Source: Bacteroidales bacterium
GTDB taxonomy: Bacteria > Bacteroidota > Bacteroidia > Bacteroidales > P3
Assembly: GCA_017477025.1 (NCBI GenBank)
Contig: JAFUYA010000075.1
Coordinates: forward strand, 1-45,258
Length of the DNA: 45,258 nucleotides
Direction of reading: 5' to 3'
Shown: piece by piece, positions 9,968 through 17,355 of the stretch
How the letters are laid out: the number at the start of each line of letters is the position of its first letter
Position numbering within the stretch: position 1 is the stretch's first letter
Notes under the pieces: generated by a model
Databases searched by the model: none
What the model saw: the letters and a program-made list of their open reading frames with translations, nothing else
Told to the model about the DNA's origin: nothing
Program-made: the position numbers and the translations under genes

Positions 9968-10507
9968 CTATTCGCTTATTAATTTTCTTTTCAAATCATT
10001 TAATTTTCTCAAAAACGAAGCATCATACCTTTTTCCGTCAATTTCTATTATGAATCCTCCTATAAGATTCTTGTCTATCTTTTCGTCTATCTGCACCTTA
10101 CAGGAACAATCCCTTTCAAGTCTGTGTTTTATCATTTCCTTAACCTCATCACTTGTCTTTTCGGCTACCGTAAGAGCGGCAACTTTTACGTTGTCGTAAG
10201 CATTACATATTGCAAAATATTCTTCACAAATACTTCTTAAATGAATCTCACGCCGTTTTTCGACAATCAATGAGAGAAATTTGACAGTAAGTTCGTTACA
10301 ATTATCTTTGAACAATGCAAGTAAGATATCTTTTTTCTTTAACGGCTTAATCACGGGATTTCTCAATATAACCTCAAACTCCCTATTCTCCTTACATACA
10401 CCATATATCAAAGCAATGTCTGCGGATACGGAATTTATTATATCCTGTTCCCTTGCCAAATCAAAAAGACTTTGAGCATAACGTTTTTGAAGTCTCTTTT
10501 CGTCCAT
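9968..10507 (-). CDS. atpH: F-type ATP synthase subunit delta
   Basis: The stalk subunit that joins the top of F1 to the peripheral b stalk. It is 179 aa, as usual for bacterial delta (OSCP). The N-terminal helical domain begins [13 protein letters not shown], and the C-terminal region has the characteristic [20 protein letters not shown] near the end. It is spaced by one base from both atpF upstream and atpA downstream. Identification rests on this C-terminal motif and on its place between b and alpha. Confidence 0.96.
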   Translation of the reverse strand: MDEKRLQKRYAQSLFDLAREQDIINSVSADIALIYGVCKENREFEVILRNPVIKPLKKKDILLALFKDNCNELTVKFLSLIVEKRREIHLRSICEEYFAICNAYDNVKVAALTVAEKTSDEVKEMIKHRLERDCSCKVQIDEKIDKNLIGGFIIEIDGKRYDASFLRKLNDLKRKLISE

Positions 10508-10508
10508 A

Positions 10509-11003
10509 TTATCTGAAACTCATCTTTTCAATCTGCTCTTTTATCAACTCTTCTTCAACTTGAGGATTCTTAACCTCCTGTTCTAAAACCTTTTGTGCAA
10601 TATCCAAGGACATTTGTGCCATTTGGTCTTTCAAATCCTTCAAGACTTTTTCTTTTTCATAGTTGATATTCTCTCTTGCTTGCAGAATAATTTTATCAGC
10701 TTCGTCTTTAGCTTTCAGTTTAGCCTCTTCTATCAACTGATTACCCGATAGTTTGGCTTCTTTCAGAATATTGTCTCTTTCTTCTCTTGCCTGTGCCAAA
10801 AGTTCTTCGTTGCCTGCTTTTAGTTTTTCCATTTCTTTTTTGGCATTTTCAGCTGCAAGCAAAGAATTCTTAATATCCGTTTCCCGTTTTTTAAGACCTT
10901 TGATAACCACCGGCCACCCCCATTTGCCGAGTATAAACAAGACAATAAGGAATGTCAGCGTCATCCAAAATATCAGTCCTAAACCCGGTGTCAATAGTCC
11001 CAT
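10509..11003 (-). CDS. atpF: F-type ATP synthase subunit b
   Basis: The peripheral stalk subunit: one N-terminal transmembrane helix (about residues 9-27) and a long charged helix to the C terminus (30-164) that dimerises as a right-handed coiled coil. The sequence is rich in Lys, Glu and Ala without any enzyme motif, as expected, and 164 aa is normal. The LLTPGLGLIFWMTLTF opening is typical of Bacteroidetes b subunits. One base separates its start from the atpE stop and its stop from the atpH start. Confidence 0.96.
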   Translation of the reverse strand: MGLLTPGLGLIFWMTLTFLIVLFILGKWGWPVVIKGLKKRETDIKNSLLAAENAKKEMEKLKAGNEELLAQAREERDNILKEAKLSGNQLIEEAKLKAKDEADKIILQARENINYEKEKVLKDLKDQMAQMSLDIAQKVLEQEVKNPQVEEELIKEQIEKMSFR

Positions 11004-11004
11004 A

Positions 11005-11265
11005 CTACTTCAAAATTACAAGCAAGCAAGCCACAACAGCAAACAAAGAAACAGCCTCAACCAATGCCGCTGCAATAATCATATTACTTCTTATGTCATT
11101 TACTGCATCCGGTTGACGGGCTATTGCCTCCATTGCATTTTTACCTATGTTTCCTATACCCAATCCTGCTCCTATTGCAGCCAATCCTGCTCCTATACCT
11201 GCCAAACCGTAACCCATAGGCAGATAATCTGCAACAGCTTGTAACAAAACCATTAATGTTGTCAT
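11005..11265 (-). CDS. atpE: F-type ATP synthase subunit c
   Basis: The rotor-ring proteolipid, 86 aa, with two membrane helices (about 18-45 and 58-84) and the polar loop ARQPD (49-53). The ion-binding carboxylate is E70 in LVEAVSLF. The residue after it is Ala, where Na+-type rings such as that of Ilyobacter have Ser, and N39 replaces their ligand Gln. I therefore infer a proton-coupled ring, with moderate confidence. This is the first gene of the transcript; subunit a (atpB), which normally precedes it, is missing from the window. Its promoter lies about 75-108 bases upstream. Confidence 0.97.
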   Translation of the reverse strand: MTTLMVLLQAVADYLPMGYGLAGIGAGLAAIGAGLGIGNIGKNAMEAIARQPDAVNDIRSNMIIAAALVEAVSLFAVVACLLVILK

Positions 11266-11323
11266 AACGTTAAATTTTTTATATGTTTTACTTATTTATT
11301 GCTTACGTTACTATACATAAAAC

Positions 11324-11335
11324 CCCGTTTTCGGG
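11324..11335 (-). other. Small GC hairpin in the atp leader
   Basis: CCCG (11324-11327) and CGGG (11332-11335) form a short hairpin with a loop of four. It sits at the expected 5' end of the atp transcript, just after the -7 box, and may stabilise the message. Support is positional only. Confidence 0.35.
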
Positions 11336-11339
11336 AAGT

Positions 11340-11373
11340 CAAAGGTACATATTTTTTCTGATATACGGTCAAA
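11340..11373 (-). promoter_or_regulatory. Promoter of atpEFHA
   Basis: On the minus strand, TTTG (11370-11373) is followed after 22 bases by TACCTTTG (11340-11347). Spacing is one base over the usual range. The leader to the atpE ATG would be about 70 nt. Confidence 0.65.
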
Positions 11374-11518
11374 GTTTCTCAATTTTTTTCGTTTTTGCAA
11401 CAAAGGACGAAAAATCATTCAAACAGGATTCTCTCTGTAATTATGTAAAATAGAAAATTTATTCATAGTAAAAAAACAATACTTTTGTTTATAAAAATTT
11501 TCTCAATGATTTCACTGA

Positions 11519-11563
11519 AAAAGTGTGTGATTTCTGCAATTTTCTTAATGATTTTGACAAAAT
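11519..11563. repeat. Dispersed intergenic motif, copy 2
   Basis: Near-identical to 135-180 (34 of the first 38 bases). It lies in the 631-base gap between the divergent atpE and rnfD. That gap (11266-11896) otherwise holds the two promoters, a weak inverted repeat around 11610-11650 (GTATTC/GAATAC) and no ORF or RNA gene that I can support. Confidence 0.6.
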
Positions 11564-11770
11564 TCATACTATTTTTTAATATCTTCATTTACATTATGTT
11601 AAATATCCGTATTCAGCATCGTAACAAATCCCGAATACCCGATGTTTTTTGAAATACAAATCGCAGTATTCTCCATATCTTCTACTTCCTGCAACGACAA
11701 TTTCGCAAAAAATAATCCCATAGAAAAAGAAAAAAGCATTTACATTTTAAGTGAAAATAATTTTTTTTTG

Positions 11771-11778
11771 TAACTTTG
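11771..11778 (+). promoter_or_regulatory. -7 box upstream of rnfD
   Basis: TAACTTTG fits TAnnTTTG and is preceded by a long T/A-rich stretch, without a good -33. The leader to the rnfD ATG would be about 110 nt. It indicates that rnfD is transcribed from its own promoter here rather than from an upstream rnfBC. Confidence 0.6.
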
Positions 11779-11896
11779 CACGTTGTTTCGGAAAGTTTCA
11801 CAATTGTGTTTTACAATTACTTCCGTATAATCAATACGGTTTTAGTGAAAAACCGATAGAATTGAGCAATTATGATAATAACAAAATAATAAGGAT

Positions 11897-12868
11897 ATGG
11901 CATTATTAACTATTTCAGGATCGCCTCACGTACATAGTACGCAGACCACACAAAAGATTATGTGGGGTGTGGTGATTGCTATGCTGCCTGCCTTTTTGGC
12001 GGGAATATATTATTTCGGTGTTTCAGCCTTATTGGTAACCCTTGTAAGCGTTGCCTCATGTATGTTCTTTGAATGGCTGATCGGCAAATATTTGTTAAAG
12101 ACCGAAAATACCGTCCTTGACGGTTCGGCAGTGATAACCGGTATGCTTTTGGCATTTAACCTGCCGAGCAACGTGCCTTTATGGATGGTTATCATAGGAG
12201 CATTAGTTGCTATGGGAGTAGGAAAGATGACTTTCGGCGGATTAGGAAAGAATCCTTTCAATCCTGCATTGGTCGGACGTGTGTTTATGTTCTTGTCGTT
12301 CCCTACGGCAGTTGCTTTGAGCGAATGGCCTGTGCCTCATCCTTTGTTTGCAGGAGCAGTTACTGATGCCGTAACCGGACCTACGACATTAAACCTTATT
12401 GCTCACGGAGGTGAATTACCGCCATTAAGCGATTTATTCCTTGGTGCAACGGGCGGATCTTTCGGTGAGGTATCTGCTCTGGCTGTCATTATCGGCGGTA
12501 TTTATATGTTGTGGCGTAAAATCATCACTTGGCATATACCTGTTGCCTTTTTAGGAAGTGCATTTATCTTTGCAGGATTACTTTGGCTGATAGACCCTAC
12601 TCAATTTGTTAATCCTTTGTATCATTTGTTTGCCGGCGGTATGATGCTCGGAGCAGTATTTATGGCAACCGATATGGTTACATCCCCTGTTACGCACAAA
12701 GGTCAATTGATCTTCGGTTGCGGTTGCGGTCTTCTGACGATAATTTTCCGTTGTTTCGGCCCTATGCCTGAAGGAGTTTCTTTCGCTATATTGATTATGA
12801 ACGCAGTTACGCCGTTAATCAATAAATTCGTTAAAACAGATAAATTCGGTTATAAAAAAGCAAAATAG
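11897..12868 (+). CDS. rnfD: Rnf electron-transport complex subunit D
   Basis: A membrane subunit of the ion-pumping Rnf complex, which couples electron transfer between reduced ferredoxin and NAD+ to ion translocation. The 323-aa length and about nine hydrophobic spans fit RnfD; the paralogue NqrB is about 80-100 residues longer at the N terminus. The covalent FMN attachment motif appears as TGPT (160-163), with T163 the likely flavin-bearing residue in place of the usual S-G-A-T. The GGLGKNPFNPALVGRVF segment (114-130) is diagnostic of the RnfD/NqrB family. rnfG follows four bases after the stop codon. The usual upstream rnfB and rnfC are not here. Confidence 0.95.
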   Translation: MALLTISGSPHVHSTQTTQKIMWGVVIAMLPAFLAGIYYFGVSALLVTLVSVASCMFFEWLIGKYLLKTENTVLDGSAVITGMLLAFNLPSNVPLWMVIIGALVAMGVGKMTFGGLGKNPFNPALVGRVFMFLSFPTAVALSEWPVPHPLFAGAVTDAVTGPTTLNLIAHGGELPPLSDLFLGATGGSFGEVSALAVIIGGIYMLWRKIITWHIPVAFLGSAFIFAGLLWLIDPTQFVNPLYHLFAGGMMLGAVFMATDMVTSPVTHKGQLIFGCGCGLLTIIFRCFGPMPEGVSFAILIMNAVTPLINKFVKTDKFGYKKAK

Positions 12869-12872
12869 AGTT

Positions 12873-13451
12873 ATGGCAAAGTTAGAATCCACAATGAAAA
12901 ATATGGTGATGAGTTTAACATTCATCTCCCTAATTGCTTCAGCATTGTTAGCAGGTGCATACGCACTGACTAAAGAGCCGATAGACGAAACGGCACGTCG
13001 CAACAAAGAGCAGGCAATTAAAGACGTTTTGCCCGATAAAGACGCCAAAGTTGAAACCCCTGTGGAAATAAAGTTGGACGGTTACTCTGACGCATTTGTA
13101 ATTTATCCTGCAACGAAAAACGGTGAAATTGCAGGAGCCGCTGTTGAAACATATAACAACGACGGATACGGCGGAAAACTGAAAGTTATGGTAGGAATGG
13201 ACAAAGAAGGCACAATATCCGAATACACTATTTTGGAAACTGCCGAGACTCCTGGCTTGGGAGCCAAAGCAGGAGAATGGTTTCACGCAAAAGGTGATAT
13301 AAGAGGCAAGAATCCAGCAACAACAAAATTCATTGTAACCAAAGACGGTGGAGATATTGAAGCTATAACGGCATCGACAATAACATCACGAGCATTTTTG
13401 AAAGCGGTTCAATGTGCATACGATGCATTCCAAAAATCTCAACAAAAATAG
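12873..13451 (+). CDS. rnfG: Rnf electron-transport complex subunit G (flavoprotein)
   Basis: A periplasm-facing subunit with one N-terminal membrane helix (about 12-32) and an FMN-binding domain. The flavinylation motif is ITASTITS (165-172), in which T169 is the expected FMN-threonine; the usual Gly two residues before it is replaced by Ala (A167). D161 is also in place. The ETPGLGAKAGEW block (125-136) is typical of RnfG/NqrC. At 192 aa it is nearer to RnfG than to NqrC (about 260). Such motifs need the flavin transferase ApbE, which is not in the window. The stop codon overlaps the Shine-Dalgarno of rnfE. Confidence 0.95.
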   Translation: MAKLESTMKNMVMSLTFISLIASALLAGAYALTKEPIDETARRNKEQAIKDVLPDKDAKVETPVEIKLDGYSDAFVIYPATKNGEIAGAAVETYNNDGYGGKLKVMVGMDKEGTISEYTILETAETPGLGAKAGEWFHAKGDIRGKNPATTKFIVTKDGGDIEAITASTITSRAFLKAVQCAYDAFQKSQQK

Positions 13452-13462
13452 GAGGAAAGAGT

Positions 13463-14050
13463 ATGAATAAGATGAAGATTATATTAAACGGTATAATAAA
13501 AGAAAATCCGACCTTTGTGCTGTTGCTCGGTATGTGTCCGACATTAGCTACAACAACTTCTGCAGCTAACGGTATGGCAATGGGATTGTGTTCGATGTTT
13601 GTGTTGATGTGTTCCAATATGGTAATATCGGCTATTAAGAATCTCGTGCCTGATAAGGTGAGAATACCGGTGTTTATTGTTGTCATCGCAACATTTGTCT
13701 CCATTTTGCAGTTGGCAATCAAAGCATATCTGCCTGCATTGGATTCTTCTTTGGGTATATTTATTCCGTTGATTGTTGTAAACTGTATAATATTAGGTCG
13801 AGCAGAAGCCTTTGCTTCCAAACACAATGTTATAGAATCTCTTTGTGACGGTATAGGTATAGGATTAGGATTTACCTTGGCTCTAACTCTTTTGGGTAGT
13901 GTAAGAGAAATTTTGGGAGCAGGCAGTATTTTCGGTGCAAAACTATTCAGCGGAGACGGTATGTTATTGTTCATCCTGCCTCCGGGAGCATTCATTGCTT
14001 TAGGATACCTCGTTGCATTAGTTAATCATATAAAAGAGAAGAAGAAATAA
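13463..14050 (+). CDS. rnfE: Rnf electron-transport complex subunit E
   Basis: A six-helix membrane subunit, one of the RnfA/RnfE antiparallel pair. The ATG at 13463 is chosen because the strong site AGGAGG lies 6-12 bases upstream; the earlier ATG at 13412 is inside rnfG. The 195-aa product keeps the two cysteines expected for the shared intramembrane 2Fe-2S site, C25 in LGMCPTLA and C108 in VNCIILGRAEAF. The place after D and G and the sequence LLGMCPTLATTTSA favour E over A. rnfA should follow but a terminator does, so the locus ends here. Confidence 0.93.
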   Translation: MNKMKIILNGIIKENPTFVLLLGMCPTLATTTSAANGMAMGLCSMFVLMCSNMVISAIKNLVPDKVRIPVFIVVIATFVSILQLAIKAYLPALDSSLGIFIPLIVVNCIILGRAEAFASKHNVIESLCDGIGIGLGFTLALTLLGSVREILGAGSIFGAKLFSGDGMLLFILPPGAFIALGYLVALVNHIKEKKK

Positions 14051-14065
14051 TACACACTCGGGTTA

Positions 14066-14112
14066 AAAAAAAGTAGCGGCATTCCTGAAAAAACGAATGC
14101 CGCTACTTTTTT
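14066..14112. terminator. Strong bidirectional terminator after rnfE
   Basis: The stem AGTAGCGGCATTC (14072-14084) / GAATGCCGCTACT (14095-14107) is flanked by A and T runs that extend it and give U-tracts on both strands. It closes rnfDGE on the plus strand and the three-gene envelope operon on the minus strand. Confidence 0.93.
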
Positions 14113-14125
14113 ATAATAATTCACA

Positions 14126-14815
14126 TCAGAAAAAATATGTCAATCCTGTCCTAATCCCTCTCCATCGGAAATTGTTATAAGTTCCCGTGAATAAAAAGCC
14201 CATAAGATAATTGACGTTTATTTCTATATGGTGGTTAATATCATATCCTGCTCCGAGTATAAACCCCACATCTTCCTTCTTTAACTGATAGTCGTCAAAT
14301 GTTCCGTATTCATAAGGCTGCATATAATTAGCAGGAGGATTCTTACTTCCGTCGGGATTTATAGGATTCTGATTTGTAAACGTACTTGTTCCACCTATTC
14401 CATAAGTAAAGAAAGGAGCAAAATACAGCAAAAAGCCTCTACCCTTTCTTTCATCACCGAATTTTAATTCAATTGTAAGTTCCAAGTCCAAAAGGTACGC
14501 ATTTACATCATTTCTCGCAACAAGTTCCTCGTCATAAACAAATCCTTTACTTACAAAGTTGAGAACAGGACGGAAATACAGATTGTACACCAAGTGCTTT
14601 TCTCCGCTTATGCCGGCTTTCCAGCCTATTTGTTTCTCTATTCCGTTACGTTGATTTATCCAATCCAAAGAAATATCGGCATTTATACCGAATTTCCACG
14701 GATCAGTTGAAGATTTAGGTCTGTCGTATCCGTACTCTATTTGAGGAAATCCCTGTGCGGATACGACAAATACCAAAACAATTACAGAAAATATTTTTTT
14801 CATAAATGCTATCAA
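14126..14815 (-). CDS. Small outer-membrane beta-barrel protein
   Basis: A 229-residue exported protein with signal peptide MKKIFSVIVLVFVVSAQGFP (the better start is M5) and a body of alternating hydrophobic and polar stretches that ends in the aromatic GLTYFF, the usual C terminus of an outer-membrane barrel. It resembles the PorT/OMP_b-brl group by layout only, and no specific function is recognised. Its start lies 13 bases after the stop of the transglutaminase-like gene, so it is the last gene of the S41-transglutaminase-barrel operon, and it is closed by the terminator 14066-14112. Confidence 0.8.
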   Translation of the reverse strand: MIAFMKKIFSVIVLVFVVSAQGFPQIEYGYDRPKSSTDPWKFGINADISLDWINQRNGIEKQIGWKAGISGEKHLVYNLYFRPVLNFVSKGFVYDEELVARNDVNAYLLDLELTIELKFGDERKGRGFLLYFAPFFTYGIGGTSTFTNQNPINPDGSKNPPANYMQPYEYGTFDDYQLKKEDVGFILGAGYDINHHIEINVNYLMGFLFTGTYNNFRWRGIRTGLTYFF

Positions 14816-14828
14816 TGAAAAGCAACAA

Positions 14829-17297
14829 TTATTTTATCTTTTTAATAACTTTTAGTAACTCTTCCTGTGAAGAAATCTTGTATCCCTGTGATAAATAAAT
14901 GATGTCATCCTTATTTACCAAAGTAAGAATCGGGTAATTATTCAAAAATTCCAAATTAGTTGCCTTAATGATTTTCTTTTCTATTGTCTTGTTATTATCA
15001 AGTAAGACAACAGTGTTTTCTGGTAACAAAGGGAAAACTTTTGTTGTGAAATCCTTATTCAAAAGACTCTTATCCAATACTAAAACCAAGCAAACATCCT
15101 TTTCCCCGTCAAAATCGGCTTTACTCTTTGCAATATCCACTAATAGGTGTCTTGAAGGTTCTTTGTAAGGATCAATAACTGCCAAGACCATTGCTTTGCT
15201 GTTATCTGCAATCTTCTTGATATTATAACTTTTTTCGCTTTTTGCCGCTTTGTATGCAATGCTGTTCAAAGTATTATCCAAATTTACTTTACCGTAGGAG
15301 GTAATGTCCTCGCTGATTTCAGGTATAGTTATTGTGATGTTCGTTGTTGTATTAGGTTTCAATGTAAAATACGTTTCCGATACTTGCACTTTGCCTGCCG
15401 AGTTACGGTTTCCTACCATCAAACGATACTCTCCTTCACTGACTTTCAACGTATCAGGGAATTTGTCAAAATGCGGATCGTATTCGTAATCCAATGTACG
15501 GAATTCATTGTTGATAAGTTTCTGAATTGTAAATTGCGAATAATATTCAGGTTTAACTGCATTGCTTTTATCACCATTAACGATAAGCGTACAATTATTG
15601 TTTTCTTTGACATTTCTCATAGGAAAAGCATATTGCCAATCCGAATTATCATTCTTTCTCCATTGAGCCCTGCCCGTTGCCCATTCATAACGCGATTGAA
15701 TACCGAAAGTTCTGGCTACGGCAACAAACAAAATTTCCCTTGATTTGTTATCTGCCGTTCTTGATTTCAATACTCCTATAGGAGAAATAGGCACTCCGTA
15801 ATAATTATCCGTTTCGTTTATTCTAATATTTATCCTAATCCATTCCGCCAAATCATTGCCGTTAATAAATACGTAACGAATCTGTTTGAAATAATCTTTG
15901 ATAAATCCTCTCCAAGGAGTAATTTTTTCTAAAGCTATTCTCGGATTAATTACATATTCACTTGTTTCTCCTTCTTTAATGTTATTCAAATGGTCCATAA
16001 ACACGCTGTATTCTCCGTCACGTAAATCCTTTTCATAAACCAAATTAAGCATTTTTTCCGCCAACGGATGCTTTGTGTCCAATACCTTTTGAATTTCTTT
16101 ATAATTTCCCCAAGATTCTTTTATCAAGCGATTATTTGTTTGCGGAAAAGTAGCAATATAGGCATTACGTACGGAATCTTCATAAACTAAACGCTCATTA
16201 TTCTTTTTAACTAATTTTTCATCCAAAGTAGGTACCGGCAATTCCTTAGGAGGTGTAATTGTCAGTGTATTATTCGGTCCGATAGTATTAAGAAAGTCTT
16301 TTTTTATGGTAACGGTTACATTCTTTTCGTGTGCAAAAACCTGTCTTTGTGCAAAAGCATTCGATGTTTTAGCCCAAATTACCAAATCTCCGTACCCTGT
16401 TGTAAGGGATGCTTTTCCTTGAGCATCCGTTTTGATTTTTGCCAAAGGAAAATATTCTGCATAGTTGTAAAGTCCGAAAGAAACTTCTGCATCTTTAACT
16501 TCCTTTCCGCTTTCATCCAAAACCGTAACGGTAAGTTTTTTTGTAGGAGCATAATTTCCCAAAAGATTTATTTTAGAATACTTGTCGCTTACAAAATTTT
16601 TCTCTTCACTTCCGTCATACTTACCGAAAACGGTTGTATGAACCATCATAGCACGTCTAGCAGGAGCATCAAACCAACCAACATCCAATCTTGCTTCCGG
16701 CTCACATGCCCCCAAATGATACCATTTACCGTCAGCCCAAACTTCCACCCAAGCATGATTATCATCCGTATGAGCCCAACGCGGAGTATAGCACTGACGT
16801 GCAGGAATTCCTACACTGCGTAAAGCGGTTACCGTAAATGTACTCTCTTCTCCGCAACGACCCCAAGAGGTTCGCATACTTGCCAAAGGAGATGAAGTTC
16901 TGCCGTCGGAAGCCTTGTAATTAACATATTCGTGACACCAATGATTAACTTCCAGTGCCGCATCATACATACTTTTTCCTTTAACTCTGTCTTTTAACAT
17001 ACGGAACATAACCATACGTGCCGTATCCAAATTCTCGTTATTTACTCTGTACACAAGGACGAAATGTTTAAAGATTTCCTCAGGAATACTCTTGCCCCAG
17101 GAAAATGTATTCCTTGCTTCAATTGCCGATTTTACTTGAGCGATATAAAACGCCGTATCATAATCCAGCCTGTCGCTTAAAGGCATATACTCATAAAGAA
17201 AATCCAAATACTGCTTTTCTTCTTTTGTTAAATTATTTTGTGCAAACATAACAGCACTTGATAAAAACAATATCGCTACTAAAAATACTTTTTTCAT
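14829..17297 (-). CDS. Exported transglutaminase-like protein with a thioredoxin-like C-terminal domain
   Basis: An 822-aa exported protein (signal MKKVFLVAILFLSSAVMFAQ). Numbered from an ATG two codons upstream, the N-terminal transglutaminase/protease-like core holds the catalytic Cys C150 in SWGRCGEES and His H183 in DNHAWVEVW; the third acid may be E201 or D207. A carboxypeptidase-regulatory-like beta domain follows (about 258-335). A second transglutaminase-type region (about 450-560, SREILFVAVARTFGIQSRY) lacks the Cys and is probably structural. The last roughly 130 residues look like a thioredoxin fold without CxxC. It likely acts as a peptidase or scaffold on envelope or dietary protein rather than as a cross-linker. 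It sits 58 bases after the S41 protease gene and 13 before the barrel gene, in one operon. Confidence 0.85.
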   Translation of the reverse strand: MKKVFLVAILFLSSAVMFAQNNLTKEEKQYLDFLYEYMPLSDRLDYDTAFYIAQVKSAIEARNTFSWGKSIPEEIFKHFVLVYRVNNENLDTARMVMFRMLKDRVKGKSMYDAALEVNHWCHEYVNYKASDGRTSSPLASMRTSWGRCGEESTFTVTALRSVGIPARQCYTPRWAHTDDNHAWVEVWADGKWYHLGACEPEARLDVGWFDAPARRAMMVHTTVFGKYDGSEEKNFVSDKYSKINLLGNYAPTKKLTVTVLDESGKEVKDAEVSFGLYNYAEYFPLAKIKTDAQGKASLTTGYGDLVIWAKTSNAFAQRQVFAHEKNVTVTIKKDFLNTIGPNNTLTITPPKELPVPTLDEKLVKKNNERLVYEDSVRNAYIATFPQTNNRLIKESWGNYKEIQKVLDTKHPLAEKMLNLVYEKDLRDGEYSVFMDHLNNIKEGETSEYVINPRIALEKITPWRGFIKDYFKQIRYVFINGNDLAEWIRINIRINETDNYYGVPISPIGVLKSRTADNKSREILFVAVARTFGIQSRYEWATGRAQWRKNDNSDWQYAFPMRNVKENNNCTLIVNGDKSNAVKPEYYSQFTIQKLINNEFRTLDYEYDPHFDKFPDTLKVSEGEYRLMVGNRNSAGKVQVSETYFTLKPNTTTNITITIPEISEDITSYGKVNLDNTLNSIAYKAAKSEKSYNIKKIADNSKAMVLAVIDPYKEPSRHLLVDIAKSKADFDGEKDVCLVLVLDKSLLNKDFTTKVFPLLPENTVVLLDNNKTIEKKIIKATNLEFLNNYPILTLVNKDDIIYLSQGYKISSQEELLKVIKKIK

Positions 17298-17355
17298 AAA
17301 CAATCCAATTATTTTGAAATTACATTTTATCCAAAACTGAACGTACGGAGAAACC

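Noticed and set aside
13363-13995. 210-codon minus-strand ORF opposite rnfE
   Set aside because: rnfE has a strong ribosome site and all family motifs; the antisense frame has none.
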